Positions 33,948 through 42,230 of a stretch of 64,000 nt of DNA are shown here, piece after piece. Below the pieces are notes generated by a model, which had not been told where the DNA came from, made no database searches, and worked only from the letters and a program-made list of their open reading frames with translations. The stretch lies in NCBI GenBank assembly GCA_029785195.1, contig JAFMAD010000001.1:310001-374000 (forward strand), given 5' to 3'. Every line of letters starts with the position of its first letter. Positions within the stretch are counted from its first letter, which is position 1. The translations under genes and the position numbers were made by a program. The stretch is from Nitrososphaerota archaeon. Lineage in GTDB: Archaea > Thermoproteota > Nitrososphaeria > Nitrososphaerales > Gagatemarchaeaceae.

Positions 33948-34380
33948 CGTTTTTCTGCCCAGGGAGGCTCCGCAGTGTGTCGTGGGTGGTTCCCTGATGG
34001 TCCGCGCTCCGCTCTAAAGGTGGCCCGCCAGCTACGCCGCTACGAAGGCGCGTGCCACGATAGGGCCCATGCCGGCCGCTCGATGGCGTCACCCCATGCC
34101 CCCTCCGACCGGCGCGAGAACGCCATAGGCCGAGGCCTCGATGTGAACCGCCACGGCGATGGCAAGGAGGGGGCCAGGAGGGGAAGGGTCTCGCGACAGC
34201 TCCGGTCCGACTTGAGACCCCGCGTCTCCGTCAGACTGCTCGACTGGATGGTCCCTAAAGCGGTCGAGGCATCAAAACGCGCCGGTTTGTGGACAAAGGG
34301 CGGACTTAAAATCCGAGACATCCGTGGGATGGGTGAGGGGAGGAACAATCAATAACCTTCCCCGGAGAGGGGGGAGATAG
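33948..34380. other. gene-free divergent region between aminotransferase and pyrB, candidate structured RNA or leader
   Basis: About 430 bp with no credible frame. ATGGCGT (34083-34089) pairs with ACGCCAT (34120-34126), and GCCCCCTCC (34098-34106) pairs perfectly over 9 bp with GGAGGGGGC (34166-34174); these interleave like a pseudoknot. ACTTAAAATCC (about 34310-34320) and AACAATCAATAACC (34345-34358) are TATA-like, the second being well placed for pyrB. It may be a non-coding RNA gene or an attenuator-like leader of the pyrimidine operon. Confidence 0.4.
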
Positions 34381-35319
34381 ATGGGCCCCAGCGTGGACTT
34401 CCTCGGCAGGGACGTGGTAAGCGCCCGCGACTTCAAGCGGGACCAGTACGACACGATACTCCGGGCCGTAGAAGACCTGGAGAAGAGCAGGGAGAGCCTC
34501 GACGGCACCCTGAACGGGAAGCTCGCTGCGCTCCTTTTCTTCGAGCCTTCCACCCGGACGTACTCCAGCTTCCAAATCGCGGCGGAGAAGCTCGGCATGA
34601 GGGTGTCTGGGTTCGCCGGCCCCACAGGGTCGTCGATAACGAAGGGGGAGACCTTGCACGACACCGTCAGGATGTTCGAGGGGTATGGCGCCGACGTTTT
34701 CATCATCAGGCACTCGAAGATGGGCGCGGCTAGGTTCGCGGCGGAGGTCTCCGACGTCCCGGTGGTCAGCGCGGGGGACGGGAGCCGTGAGCACCCGACG
34801 CAGGCCATGGTCGACCTATACGCCATCAAGAAGGCGTTCGGAAGGATAGACGGCCTGAAGGTGGGGATGCTCGGCGACCTCAGGTACGGGCGGACCTCCT
34901 CCTCCCTCGCGTACGCCCTCTCCAACTTCGACGTGGAGATAACATTCATCGCTCCCGAGGCCTTGCAGATGAGGCCCGAAGTGGCGCACTTCCTGACGCA
35001 GAGGGGCGTGACCCCCAGGACGGCGGCGGGCCTCAAGGAGGTGGCAGGGAGCCTGGACGTCCTTTATGTCACCAGGATCCAGAAAGAGAGGATCCCTGAC
35101 CCGACCGAATATGAGAAGGTCAAAGGGATGTACGAGGTCAACCTCGAAGCGCTCAGGGACGCGAAGCCTTCGCTGAAGGTGCTACACCCCCTCCCCAGGG
35201 TCGACGAGCTCTCGACGGACATAGACGAGACGAACTATGCCCAGTACTTCGTGCAGGCCGCCGGGGGGCTCCCTTTGAGGATGGTCCTGCTGAACCTCAT
35301 ACTCGGAGGTGCGAGGTAG
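34381..35319 (+). CDS. pyrB: aspartate carbamoyltransferase catalytic chain
   Basis: 312 residues. Carbamoyl-phosphate loop FFEPSTRTYSSFQIAAEKLG (STRT at 57-60), HPTQAMVDLYAI, and aspartate-domain LHPLPRVDELSTDID near the end. It joins carbamoyl phosphate and aspartate, the committed step of pyrimidine synthesis. ATG at 34381 follows the GGGGGGAGATAG purine-rich leader. pyrI follows after 24 bp, so the catalytic trimers probably assemble with PyrI into the allosteric dodecamer. Confidence 0.98.
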   Translation: MGPSVDFLGRDVVSARDFKRDQYDTILRAVEDLEKSRESLDGTLNGKLAALLFFEPSTRTYSSFQIAAEKLGMRVSGFAGPTGSSITKGETLHDTVRMFEGYGADVFIIRHSKMGAARFAAEVSDVPVVSAGDGSREHPTQAMVDLYAIKKAFGRIDGLKVGMLGDLRYGRTSSSLAYALSNFDVEITFIAPEALQMRPEVAHFLTQRGVTPRTAAGLKEVAGSLDVLYVTRIQKERIPDPTEYEKVKGMYEVNLEALRDAKPSLKVLHPLPRVDELSTDIDETNYAQYFVQAAGGLPLRMVLLNLILGGAR

Positions 35320-35343
35320 ACGGCTCAGTCTGAGGGGGAGAGG

Positions 35344-35808
35344 ATGCTGGTCAGCAGCATCGAGGAAGGGACCGTGATCGACCACATACCTGACTGGCAG
35401 GCGAACACAGTCTCCCGGGTCCTGCGTCTGGACAAGCTGGCGAAGATGCAGGCAGACGTTTCAGTAGTGATCCTGCAGAACGTTGCCAGCAAGCGGCTCG
35501 GGAGGAAAGACATCATCAAGATCGACCGGTGGCACGTCGATGAGAGCGATGCAGACATACTCGGCCTCGTCTTCCCAGGAATCACCGTGAACTACATCGA
35601 CGAAGGCAAGGTCTCGAAGTACATGCCACGGGTGCCGGACGCAATCGAAGGCCGCCTTCGCTGCCCCGAGCTCAACTGCATCTCGAACACCGAGAGGGAG
35701 CCGGTGACCACGAGGTTCGCCACGCTCAAGAAAGAGCGGATGCTCCAGTGCCAGTATTGCGACGCCCTGTTCGACTTCGACAAGGTCCCTGACCACGTGA
35801 GGACGTAG
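35344..35808 (+). CDS. pyrI: aspartate carbamoyltransferase regulatory chain
   Basis: 154 residues. N-terminal allosteric domain VIDHIPDWQANTVSRVLRLDKLAKMQADVSVVILQNVASKRLGRKDIIKID binds nucleotides. The C-terminal zinc domain has CPELNC (C-x4-C) and CQYC (C-x2-C), which contact PyrB. It senses CTP/ATP. Followed 6 bp later by pyrC. Confidence 0.98.
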   Translation: MLVSSIEEGTVIDHIPDWQANTVSRVLRLDKLAKMQADVSVVILQNVASKRLGRKDIIKIDRWHVDESDADILGLVFPGITVNYIDEGKVSKYMPRVPDAIEGRLRCPELNCISNTEREPVTTRFATLKKERMLQCQYCDALFDFDKVPDHVRT

Positions 35809-35814
35809 ACCCGG

Positions 35815-37086
35815 ATGGAGCACGACCTGGTCCTCGAGGGGAGGGTCGTGACCCGCGAGGGCACCGAAGACGCTGAAGTGGGAGTGACAGACGGGGTGAT
35901 CGTGGAGGTGGGCCATGGGCTCAGAGGGAGGAGGATAAGGGCCCCCGGTTGCCTCATCTTCCCGGGATTCGTCGACGCCCACGTCCACCTGCGCGAGCCC
36001 GGGTGGGAGCGTAAGGAGGACTTTCGGACCGGGACGATGGCTGCGGTACACGGCGGAGTGACCACCGTAGCCGACATGCCCAACAATCCCACCCCGACCA
36101 CTACATTGGATGCCCTAGAGGAGAAGTCGAGGTTGGCGGCGGCCAAGGCCTTGGTGGAGGTCAAGTTCTATGGAGGGATAACAAGGGCGGACCCCGAGAG
36201 CCTCGTCAAGCTATCCCACAGGGTCGCGGGCTACAAGCTGTACATGTCAGAGACCACCGGCGCGCGGTCTTTCCCTGCTGATGAGCTCCCGCGCGTGTTC
36301 AAGCTCGTCGCCGGTACCGGGAAGCCGCTCAGCATCCACTGTGAAGACCAGGACATCATAGACGGGGCGGCGGAGAGGCTCGCTGGGGAGTCGCGGCCTG
36401 ACGCCTATTGCGACATCAGGCCGCCGAGGTCCGAGACCGAGGCTGTTCGCAGAGTGGTGCGAGCCCTCGAAAACGAGAGTGGGCTCGACGCCAACGTATG
36501 CCATGCGTCCTTGGGAGAGACGGTGTCTCTGGTGGCGGCCGCGAAGAGGGACGGGCTGCACCTGAGCTGTGAAGCCGCGCTTCACCACGCTTACTTCTCG
36601 CGCAGCGCAATGCTCGACAACCCGCTCCTAAGGACCAACCCACCGCTCAGGGCGGAGGGGGACAGGGAGGCGCTCGTCCAGGGCCTCCGGGAGGGGAAGG
36701 TGTCGTTGTTGGTCACCGACCACGCACCGCATCTCCTCGAGGAGAAGAAGGAGTCAGGGCTGGCGGGGGTCCCCGGCCTGGACGACTACTCTCATGTGGT
36801 CGCATGGCTCGTGAGGAGCCAGGGGGTCGACCCGGCCACCGTCGCCAGGGTCGCTTCGTACAATCCGGCGAAGTTCCTCGGCCTCTCCGACAGGGGAGAA
36901 ATCGCCCCCGGTAAGAGGGGGGACTTCACCGTGGTAGACGTCCGTGCCCCGGAGAGAGCGAGGAACGATGACGTCAGGAGCAGGTGCGGCTGGTCTCCCT
37001 ATGAAGGAAGAGAGTTCCCTGGGAGGGCGAGATGGGTCATCCTGAGAGGCGAGGTAGTCATGGACGACTTCGAGTCAGCCAGGTGA
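35815..37086 (+). CDS. pyrC: dihydroorotase
   Basis: 423 residues, amidohydrolase fold. The metal-binding GFVDAHVHLREPGWERKEDF, GVTTVADMPNNPTPTT, HCEDQD, CHASLGETVSL and VTDHAPHLLEEK are all present, and the lysine in GYKLYMSE is the likely carboxylated metal bridge. It cyclises carbamoyl-aspartate to dihydroorotate. The length and blocks fit class I archaeal dihydroorotases. Third gene of pyrB-pyrI-pyrC; its last 29 bp overlap a membrane-protein gene on the other strand. Confidence 0.95.
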   Translation: MEHDLVLEGRVVTREGTEDAEVGVTDGVIVEVGHGLRGRRIRAPGCLIFPGFVDAHVHLREPGWERKEDFRTGTMAAVHGGVTTVADMPNNPTPTTTLDALEEKSRLAAAKALVEVKFYGGITRADPESLVKLSHRVAGYKLYMSETTGARSFPADELPRVFKLVAGTGKPLSIHCEDQDIIDGAAERLAGESRPDAYCDIRPPRSETEAVRRVVRALENESGLDANVCHASLGETVSLVAAAKRDGLHLSCEAALHHAYFSRSAMLDNPLLRTNPPLRAEGDREALVQGLREGKVSLLVTDHAPHLLEEKKESGLAGVPGLDDYSHVVAWLVRSQGVDPATVARVASYNPAKFLGLSDRGEIAPGKRGDFTVVDVRAPERARNDDVRSRCGWSPYEGREFPGRARWVILRGEVVMDDFESAR

Positions 37087-37459
37087 GCCCGGCTGCGGGC
37101 GTCCCACCCTGGGAAGGCGGCGGGCTGGCAGCGGCGCTCAGGTCCTTCGGGGCCCTACCGAAGTAGACAGTCACGACGATGAGGATGGCGACGGCGATGA
37201 GGATGAGCCCCAGCGCCTCTGTCAGAGGTATGAGATACGTCAGGGATAGCCCTGCGATGACGACCCCCCACCCCGCGTAGAACGCCCTGTCTTCTCTGCC
37301 GACAAATGCGAAAGCTGTGACGAAGGTCCAGAGTCCTATTAGGAGCAAGGCGAGAGAGACGGTCCCGCGCAAGGCGACCAGTTTCAATAAGCCGGCCGCG
37401 ACGGCAAGCAAGGCCGCGACCAACGCACCCACGCCCCAGGTCGACTTCAAGGAGACCAT
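37058..37459 (-). CDS. small four-helix membrane protein
   Basis: 133 residues with helices at about 9-30, 33-52, 58-77 and 79-101 and a Pro/Ser-rich cytoplasmic tail (GRAPKDLSAAASPPPSQGGTPAAG). No family recognised. A TATA-like GGTTAAATAGC is about 16-26 nt upstream of the ATG, so the gene appears real and leaderless. Its 3' end overlaps pyrC convergently by 29 bp. Confidence 0.65.
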   Translation of the reverse strand: MVSLKSTWGVGALVAALLAVAAGLLKLVALRGTVSLALLLIGLWTFVTAFAFVGREDRAFYAGWGVVIAGLSLTYLIPLTEALGLILIAVAILIVVTVYFGRAPKDLSAAASPPPSQGGTPAAGLTWLTRSRP

Positions 37460-37481
37460 CCCTTATGCGCAGCCACGCTAT

Positions 37482-38912
37482 TTAACCAGTCGGGGTGGGA
37501 GGGGCGCAATCCGGCGGCCCCGGGTACGGGCCGAACCACTTCTCGTAGGCGTTGACGACACGGAGCAGGGTCGCCTCGTCGAAGAGCTTCCCGACCAGCT
37601 GGACCCCGAGCGGGGTCCCCCCTACTATCCCCGAAGGGACGGAAACAGCCGGGAAGCCGACGTAGTTGAGAGGGAGCGTGAGCCTGTTCAACGCCGAATA
37701 GACCGGGACATCCTTCCCCTTCAGGGAAACGGTGGGCCTTCCTATCTCCGGAGCGGAGATCTGGGTGCATGGGAGCGCGAGGACGTCGAAGTCCTTCATC
37801 GAAGCGGCGAGACTCTCCATGTACGACGGCCGGGCGTTCACTGCGCCGATGTAGTCGACAGCCCGGATGTCCTTCCCTTGCTCGAGGAGCATCCTGACAT
37901 CTTCACCGTAGAGCTCCGGGGTCTGCTGCAGCCACCGGATGTGGAACGCGGTAGCTTCGGCACGCCTGATCGGGACCCATTTCTCGTACATGTCGCTCAC
38001 CCCGTCCACGTGAGCCTCGGTGACCTGGCACCCCATCTGACGAAGCCTCGAAAGGAACGCCTCTACGTTAGCCTCTACCGCGGGCTCAAGTGTATCGAAG
38101 AAGTACTCCTTGGCCACACCGACCCTGGCCCGGGAGGAGGCGAATCCGAGGCCCCCGACGTAGTCAGGCGCCGGCTCGTCCGCTGTGGTCATGTCCCCCC
38201 GCTCCCCGCCAGCTATCGCCTGCAGGACGACAGACGCGTCCCATGCCGACCGAGCGAGTATCCCGACCGTATCCAGAGAACTCGAGAGCGGGACGACCCC
38301 CAGCCTGCTCACCCTCCCGTAGGTGGGTTTGACCCCCAACACCCCGCAGAAGGCCGCGGGGATCCTGACGGACCCGGCTGTGTCAGTCCCGAGCGCCACT
38401 GCGGCCAGCCCCGCTGCCACGGCGGCCGCTGAGCCCCCGCTCGAGCCCCCGGCTATCTTCCGCTGGTCCCACGGGTTCCTCACTGGACCGTAGTGTGGAT
38501 TTACGCTCGTAGTCCCGGCCGCGAACTCATGCAGGTTGGTGGTCCCGAGGATCACCGCCCCGGCTGCCTTCAGCTTTGTCACGACGGGGGCGTCGTACTG
38601 CGCCACGTTCCCGGAGAGTATCCTGGAGCCAGCGGTGCACCTCACCCCTTCGATGTAGATGATGTCCTTGACCGCGACCGGGATCCCGTCGAGGGGGCCG
38701 AGGGGCCTTCCTTCCCTGAAGCGGCGTTCGGACTCGCCTGCCGCCTTCAGGGCCGAGTCCGCCAAGACAGTTATGAAGCAGTTCAGCCTTCTGTTGCATG
38801 CTTCGATGCGCTTCAGGTATGCGCGGACCACCGCCGTAGGCAAGGCGGCGCCCGACCTGTAGGCTGCGCCAAGTTCCATGATGGGCCCCGATTCCTTCGA
38901 CTCGACCGCCAT
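37482..38912 (-). CDS. amidase-signature family hydrolase (GatA-like)
   Basis: 476 residues from the ATG at 38912. The Ser-cisSer-Lys catalytic triad of the amidase signature is clear: lysine in GIPVAVKDIIYIEGV, cis-serine in IAGGSSGGSAAAVAAG and nucleophile serine in GTDTAGSVRIPAAFCG. It may be a GatA glutaminase subunit of the tRNA amidotransferase, but gatB and gatC are not adjacent; a free amidase acting on small amides is equally likely. The gene is 17 bp after a hotdog thioesterase gene, suggesting a common operon. Confidence 0.88.
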   Translation of the reverse strand: MAVESKESGPIMELGAAYRSGAALPTAVVRAYLKRIEACNRRLNCFITVLADSALKAAGESERRFREGRPLGPLDGIPVAVKDIIYIEGVRCTAGSRILSGNVAQYDAPVVTKLKAAGAVILGTTNLHEFAAGTTSVNPHYGPVRNPWDQRKIAGGSSGGSAAAVAAGLAAVALGTDTAGSVRIPAAFCGVLGVKPTYGRVSRLGVVPLSSSLDTVGILARSAWDASVVLQAIAGGERGDMTTADEPAPDYVGGLGFASSRARVGVAKEYFFDTLEPAVEANVEAFLSRLRQMGCQVTEAHVDGVSDMYEKWVPIRRAEATAFHIRWLQQTPELYGEDVRMLLEQGKDIRAVDYIGAVNARPSYMESLAASMKDFDVLALPCTQISAPEIGRPTVSLKGKDVPVYSALNRLTLPLNYVGFPAVSVPSGIVGGTPLGVQLVGKLFDEATLLRVVNAYEKWFGPYPGPPDCAPPTPTG

Positions 38913-38929
38913 TCCAGACAAGAACCCCC

Positions 38930-39391
38930 CTAGCGCCAGCGGTCGAACGCTGGGTGCCCCTCCCTGACGGCGACGAAGACCCCCGTCATGGCGGCGGTGA
39001 CAGCGCCGTCGGCCCTCAGCTCCCCGGAGACGTAGACCCTGCTTCCCTCTGTCTTCGTCGCCCATGCGGCCAGGTGCCACGGTCTGTCGATCGGCGTCGG
39101 CTTCAGGAACTTCACCGTATACTCGGCCGTCACTGTCCCAGGCGGAGCCTTGATCCCCCTGGCCTTCATCAGCGCGTAGGCGGCCGTCCAGTTGCCGTGG
39201 CAGTCCATGAGCACGGAGATGATCCCTCCGCTGCCATACCCCCCGAATGCGACGTGTTCTGGCCTGGGAGACCAGTCAGCGACCACTGATTCGCCTGCGG
39301 GGACGCTCTTCAGCCTGAGCCCAAGTTCGTTCTTGGGACCGCAGCCGAAGCAGACGCCGTTGGGGGCGTAGGCGTCTTGGAGACTTTCCAT
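38930..39391 (-). CDS. hotdog-fold acyl-CoA thioesterase (PaaI-like)
   Basis: 153 residues. N-terminal CFGCGPKNELGLRLKSV is the motif of the PaaI/YbgC-like group whose members often carry CFGCG. The hotdog core follows: FGGYGSGGIISVLMDCHGNWTAAYALMKARG (catalytic region) and TAEYTVKFLKPTPIDRPWHLAAWATKTEGSRVYVSGEL. It hydrolyses acyl-CoA thioesters. A TATA-like TCTTTTATCGG lies about 56 nt upstream, leaving a short leader. Confidence 0.85.
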   Translation of the reverse strand: MESLQDAYAPNGVCFGCGPKNELGLRLKSVPAGESVVADWSPRPEHVAFGGYGSGGIISVLMDCHGNWTAAYALMKARGIKAPPGTVTAEYTVKFLKPTPIDRPWHLAAWATKTEGSRVYVSGELRADGAVTAAMTGVFVAVREGHPAFDRWR

Positions 39392-39526
39392 GCGCTCAGC
39401 GCCCCAGGATCGGCGCGCGACGGGACATGCGGCTCTGGGGTCTGTTACCGATAAAAGAGTTTGCTGCCGTTGGTCCGGTATCCGGCAACAATTTTACGCG
39501 CCGGACGCGGGGGCGCAGGGGAAGAG

Positions 39527-41110
39527 TTGTCTGAGGTGGATAGCGACCAGCGGCTGGACATCGGTACCAAGGCCGACGGCCCCTTCTCTGTCGACGCCAA
39601 CGTCGTGGCCACAGGAAGGACATGCGTCCTGGGGAGCAGCGGGAGCGGGAAGAGCTACGCTGTCGGCGTGATCTGCGAGGAGCTCTGCAGGAACGGCGTC
39701 CCGTTCGCCATAGTTGACACCGAGGGAGAGCACACCGGGCTCAAGGACAAGTTCGACGCAATCTGGGTCGGGGAGGAGGCAGGAGGAGACATCTCTTGGG
39801 AGGGGCTCGACCTCGAGGACCTGGCGAGGCAAGCCCCCGACATCTCGCCACTCATCCTCGACGTCTCCGAAGTTCAAGACCCGAAGGAGAAGATAGCGAG
39901 ATTCATGGAAGGGCTCTATAGGACCCTCACAGATAGGAGGACCCCTTACCTGGTGGTGGTTGAAGAGGCGGACAAGTTCATCCCGCAGCTCGGGGAGCGA
40001 TCCCCCATATTCGGCGAGGTCGCGAGAAGGGGGAGGAAGAGAGGCCTCGGGCTGATGGTCTGCTCCCAGCGCCCGTCCCTTGTGGACAAGAACGTGCTCA
40101 GCCAGTGCGGTAACCAGCTGATCGGGAAGCTCATAATCCAGAACGACCTCCAGTCGGTCGCCCAATTCTTCCCTGGTAAGGGGCTCCCAAAGGAGCTCAC
40201 TACCTTGAAGGCCGGCCAGTTCTTCGCGATGGGAGGGCTCTCGGCGGTCCCTTCCCTCGTCGCTGTCAGGCGCAGGGTCACCAGGCCCGGCGGCGCGACG
40301 CCCTCGCTGGCCAGGAGGGTGGTGAAGCCGTACCACAGGCCGGGCGGACCCATCGCCCCGTCCGAGGGTGGAGATGGGAGGGGCCCTCCTAGAGTGGACG
40401 AGGTGCTGGGCCTGAATTCCACAGTGAGGGTCGACGACATCCCATTCATGGTGAAGAGGGGGAGGGCCTTCGGCATCTTCGGCCAGAAGGAGACGGTGAC
40501 AGAAGTAACCCCTGAGTTCAGGACGCTCGTCCAGGTCGGCGTGAAGCTCAGGCGCGGGCTGCTCAAACGCAGGTTCCAGACGGTGTACGCCTACTTGGAT
40601 GGCGCCTCGGGGAGGCTCGCCTGGTTGGGGAGGGGGCTCGGGGTAGCGACCGGTTTCGAGAAGCTCCTTGGCCTGTCCACTCTTCAGGTCGAGGTCCTCA
40701 GGGAGCTGACCCCCGACGGCGACGTCAGCGCCCTCGACGTGGCGAGCGAGGTAGGCGAATCAAGAGCGGCTACGTCCAGGGCCCTCGCCGCCCTGAACGG
40801 GAAGCGGCTGGTTAGGACCGCGACGATAGGGAAGAGGAAGCTCTACAGGCGCCTTGTCGACCTCCCCTCTGTCCCATCCGCGACTACCCCCCTCGAGCTT
40901 GCGCCGGTCGACCTCGCGGGCGCGAAAGTCGCGCAGCCGAAGATCAAAGAGTCTGAAGTGAGGGAGGTTGTGAAGGGGCTATGGGAAGGCGCTGATGTTG
41001 ACAGCTTCGAGCCCTTCGTCTACCCACTGTTCAGAGTCGAACTGGTCGCGAGGAGGAGGCGCAGGCAGGTCATGATCGACGGCCGGAGCGGGAAAGAGCT
41101 CGTGTTCTAG
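39527..41110 (+). CDS. HerA/DUF87-type ATPase with C-terminal winged helix
   Basis: 527 residues from the TTG at 39527, 30-38 nt after TATA-like CAATTTTACG. P-loop GSSGSGKSYA at 36-45, Walker B YLVVVEEADKF, arginine-rich FGEVARRGRKRGLGLMVCSQRPSLVDKNVLSQCGNQLIGK, and FPGKGLPKELTTLKAGQFFAMGG, all typical of HerA/DUF87 hexameric DNA pumps. The C-terminal ~170 residues include a winged helix (ELTPDGDVSALDVASEVGESRAATSRALAALNGKRLVRTATI). HerA normally works with NurA and the Mre11-Rad50 genes; none is adjacent, so this is a stand-alone relative, possibly in DNA processing or plasmid/viral defence. Cytosolic. Confidence 0.85.
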   Translation: MSEVDSDQRLDIGTKADGPFSVDANVVATGRTCVLGSSGSGKSYAVGVICEELCRNGVPFAIVDTEGEHTGLKDKFDAIWVGEEAGGDISWEGLDLEDLARQAPDISPLILDVSEVQDPKEKIARFMEGLYRTLTDRRTPYLVVVEEADKFIPQLGERSPIFGEVARRGRKRGLGLMVCSQRPSLVDKNVLSQCGNQLIGKLIIQNDLQSVAQFFPGKGLPKELTTLKAGQFFAMGGLSAVPSLVAVRRRVTRPGGATPSLARRVVKPYHRPGGPIAPSEGGDGRGPPRVDEVLGLNSTVRVDDIPFMVKRGRAFGIFGQKETVTEVTPEFRTLVQVGVKLRRGLLKRRFQTVYAYLDGASGRLAWLGRGLGVATGFEKLLGLSTLQVEVLRELTPDGDVSALDVASEVGESRAATSRALAALNGKRLVRTATIGKRKLYRRLVDLPSVPSATTPLELAPVDLAGAKVAQPKIKESEVREVVKGLWEGADVDSFEPFVYPLFRVELVARRRRRQVMIDGRSGKELVF

Positions 41111-41805
41111 CCCGCCCCGCCGAAGCTCTCCATGATCTTGACCCCCGAACTTGTCCCGAGCCTGTCGGCTCCCGCGTTCAGCATTTCAAGCGCCTTCTCG
41201 ACGGTCCCTATCCCTCCGGCCGCCTTCACCTTCACCTTCGCTGAGACTGTCTTCCTGAGCAGGGCGACGTCCTCCTTCGTCGCTCCCCCGGACCCGAACC
41301 CCGTGGACGTCTTTACGAAGTCGGCCCCTGCCCTCTCCGCCAGCAGCGCCCCCCGGACCTTCTCACCCTCGTCCAGGTAGCAGCATTCTAGAATCACCTT
41401 GAGGATGACCCCCCTGCCGCGGCAGAGCTCAGAGAGGCTCCCTATCTCGCTGGAGAACGCCCCGTCGTCCCCTGACTTCAGAGCGCCTATGTTGCAGACC
41501 ATGTCGAGCTCCTGCGCGCCGTCTTCGATCGCCTTCCTTGCCTCCGCCAGCTTCACCTCGTGAGTGCTGGTCCCGTGAGGGAAGCTCACCACGGCCGACA
41601 CCCTGCTCCCGCTCCCCCGGAGCGTGAGCGCGGCGCGCCTGACATGAACCGGGCTGACGCAGACGCTCCAGAACCCATAACGGATCGCCTCCGAGCAGAG
41701 GGCATCTATGTCGGCGGTCGTGGTCGTCGGTCTAAGCGCCGTGTGGTCGATCAGGCGGGCGAGATCGGACCTGGGCAGGCGGGCCGCGCGTTCTGGGCTT
41801 GACAT
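41107..41805 (-). CDS. deoC: deoxyribose-phosphate aldolase
   Basis: 232 residues, class I aldolase TIM barrel. Schiff-base lysine in ADFVKTSTGFGSGGAT and the proton-relay lysine in KVKAAGGIGTVEKALEML. It splits deoxyribose 5-phosphate into acetaldehyde and glyceraldehyde 3-phosphate. TATA-like CACTTTATC lies about 24-34 nt before the start. Ends convergently with a 4-bp overlap with the HerA-like gene. Confidence 0.96.
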   Translation of the reverse strand: MSSPERAARLPRSDLARLIDHTALRPTTTTADIDALCSEAIRYGFWSVCVSPVHVRRAALTLRGSGSRVSAVVSFPHGTSTHEVKLAEARKAIEDGAQELDMVCNIGALKSGDDGAFSSEIGSLSELCRGRGVILKVILECCYLDEGEKVRGALLAERAGADFVKTSTGFGSGGATKEDVALLRKTVSAKVKVKAAGGIGTVEKALEMLNAGADRLGTSSGVKIMESFGGAG

Positions 41806-41940
41806 GCCCTCCGAGGCAGCGGGCGGGCTGAGATAAAGTGGGCCCCTCGCCCCCTGGTCAGAGGGGAGCCGGCGCCGACGTCTTCTCAGCGGCGGGAAAT
41901 GTAGTATCGTCTTAAATCTGAGGACTTAGAAAACAAATCC

Positions 41941-42135
41941 ATGAGGGAGAGGAGGAGCCTCGAAAAGGGGCGCCTGCCGAGTTCGACCTACGAGCTCTGG
42001 CTCGAGCGTCAGACCCCAGAGCGCCGCAAAGAGGGCCATAGGGAGCCTCCCGTAGACCTGTTCGAGGGTTGGCTGGAGCAGCAGGTGAAGACGATCGCCA
42101 GAAGGAGCGCTAAGCGGACGCTCGTGGATGCTTGA
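41941..42135 (+). CDS. small charged protein, unknown
   Basis: 64 residues, very rich in Arg, Lys and Glu: RERRSLEKGRLPSSTYELWLERQTPERRKEGHREPPVDLFEGWLEQQVKTIARRSAKRTLVDA. A TATA-like TCTTAAATC sits about 22-31 nt before the ATG, supporting a genuine leaderless gene. It contains two similar W-L-E elements (ELWLERQ and EGWLEQQ). No family recognised; possibly a nucleic-acid-binding accessory. Confidence 0.6.
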   Translation: MRERRSLEKGRLPSSTYELWLERQTPERRKEGHREPPVDLFEGWLEQQVKTIARRSAKRTLVDA

Positions 42136-42166
42136 GCCTCCGCCCGTTTAGGATCTTCGGGCCGGT

Positions 42167-42182
42167 TTCTCAACGTTGAGAA
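42167..42182. promoter_or_regulatory. perfect 16-bp palindrome upstream of the four-CBS gene
   Basis: TTCTCAACGTTGAGAA at 42167-42182 is fully self-complementary and lies just upstream of the TATA-like GGTTTAATAT (42193-42202). It is a good candidate operator for a dimeric regulator. No regulator gene is adjacent. Confidence 0.6.
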
Positions 42183-42230
42183 TTGTAACCCCGGTTTAAT
42201 ATGCTGAAGCGCCAGTTGGGAGAGCTGGAC

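Noticed and set aside
42201-42230. ATG at 42201 as the start of the four-CBS protein
   Set aside because: It lies inside the TATA-like TTTAATATG; the ATG at 42231 is at the normal distance.
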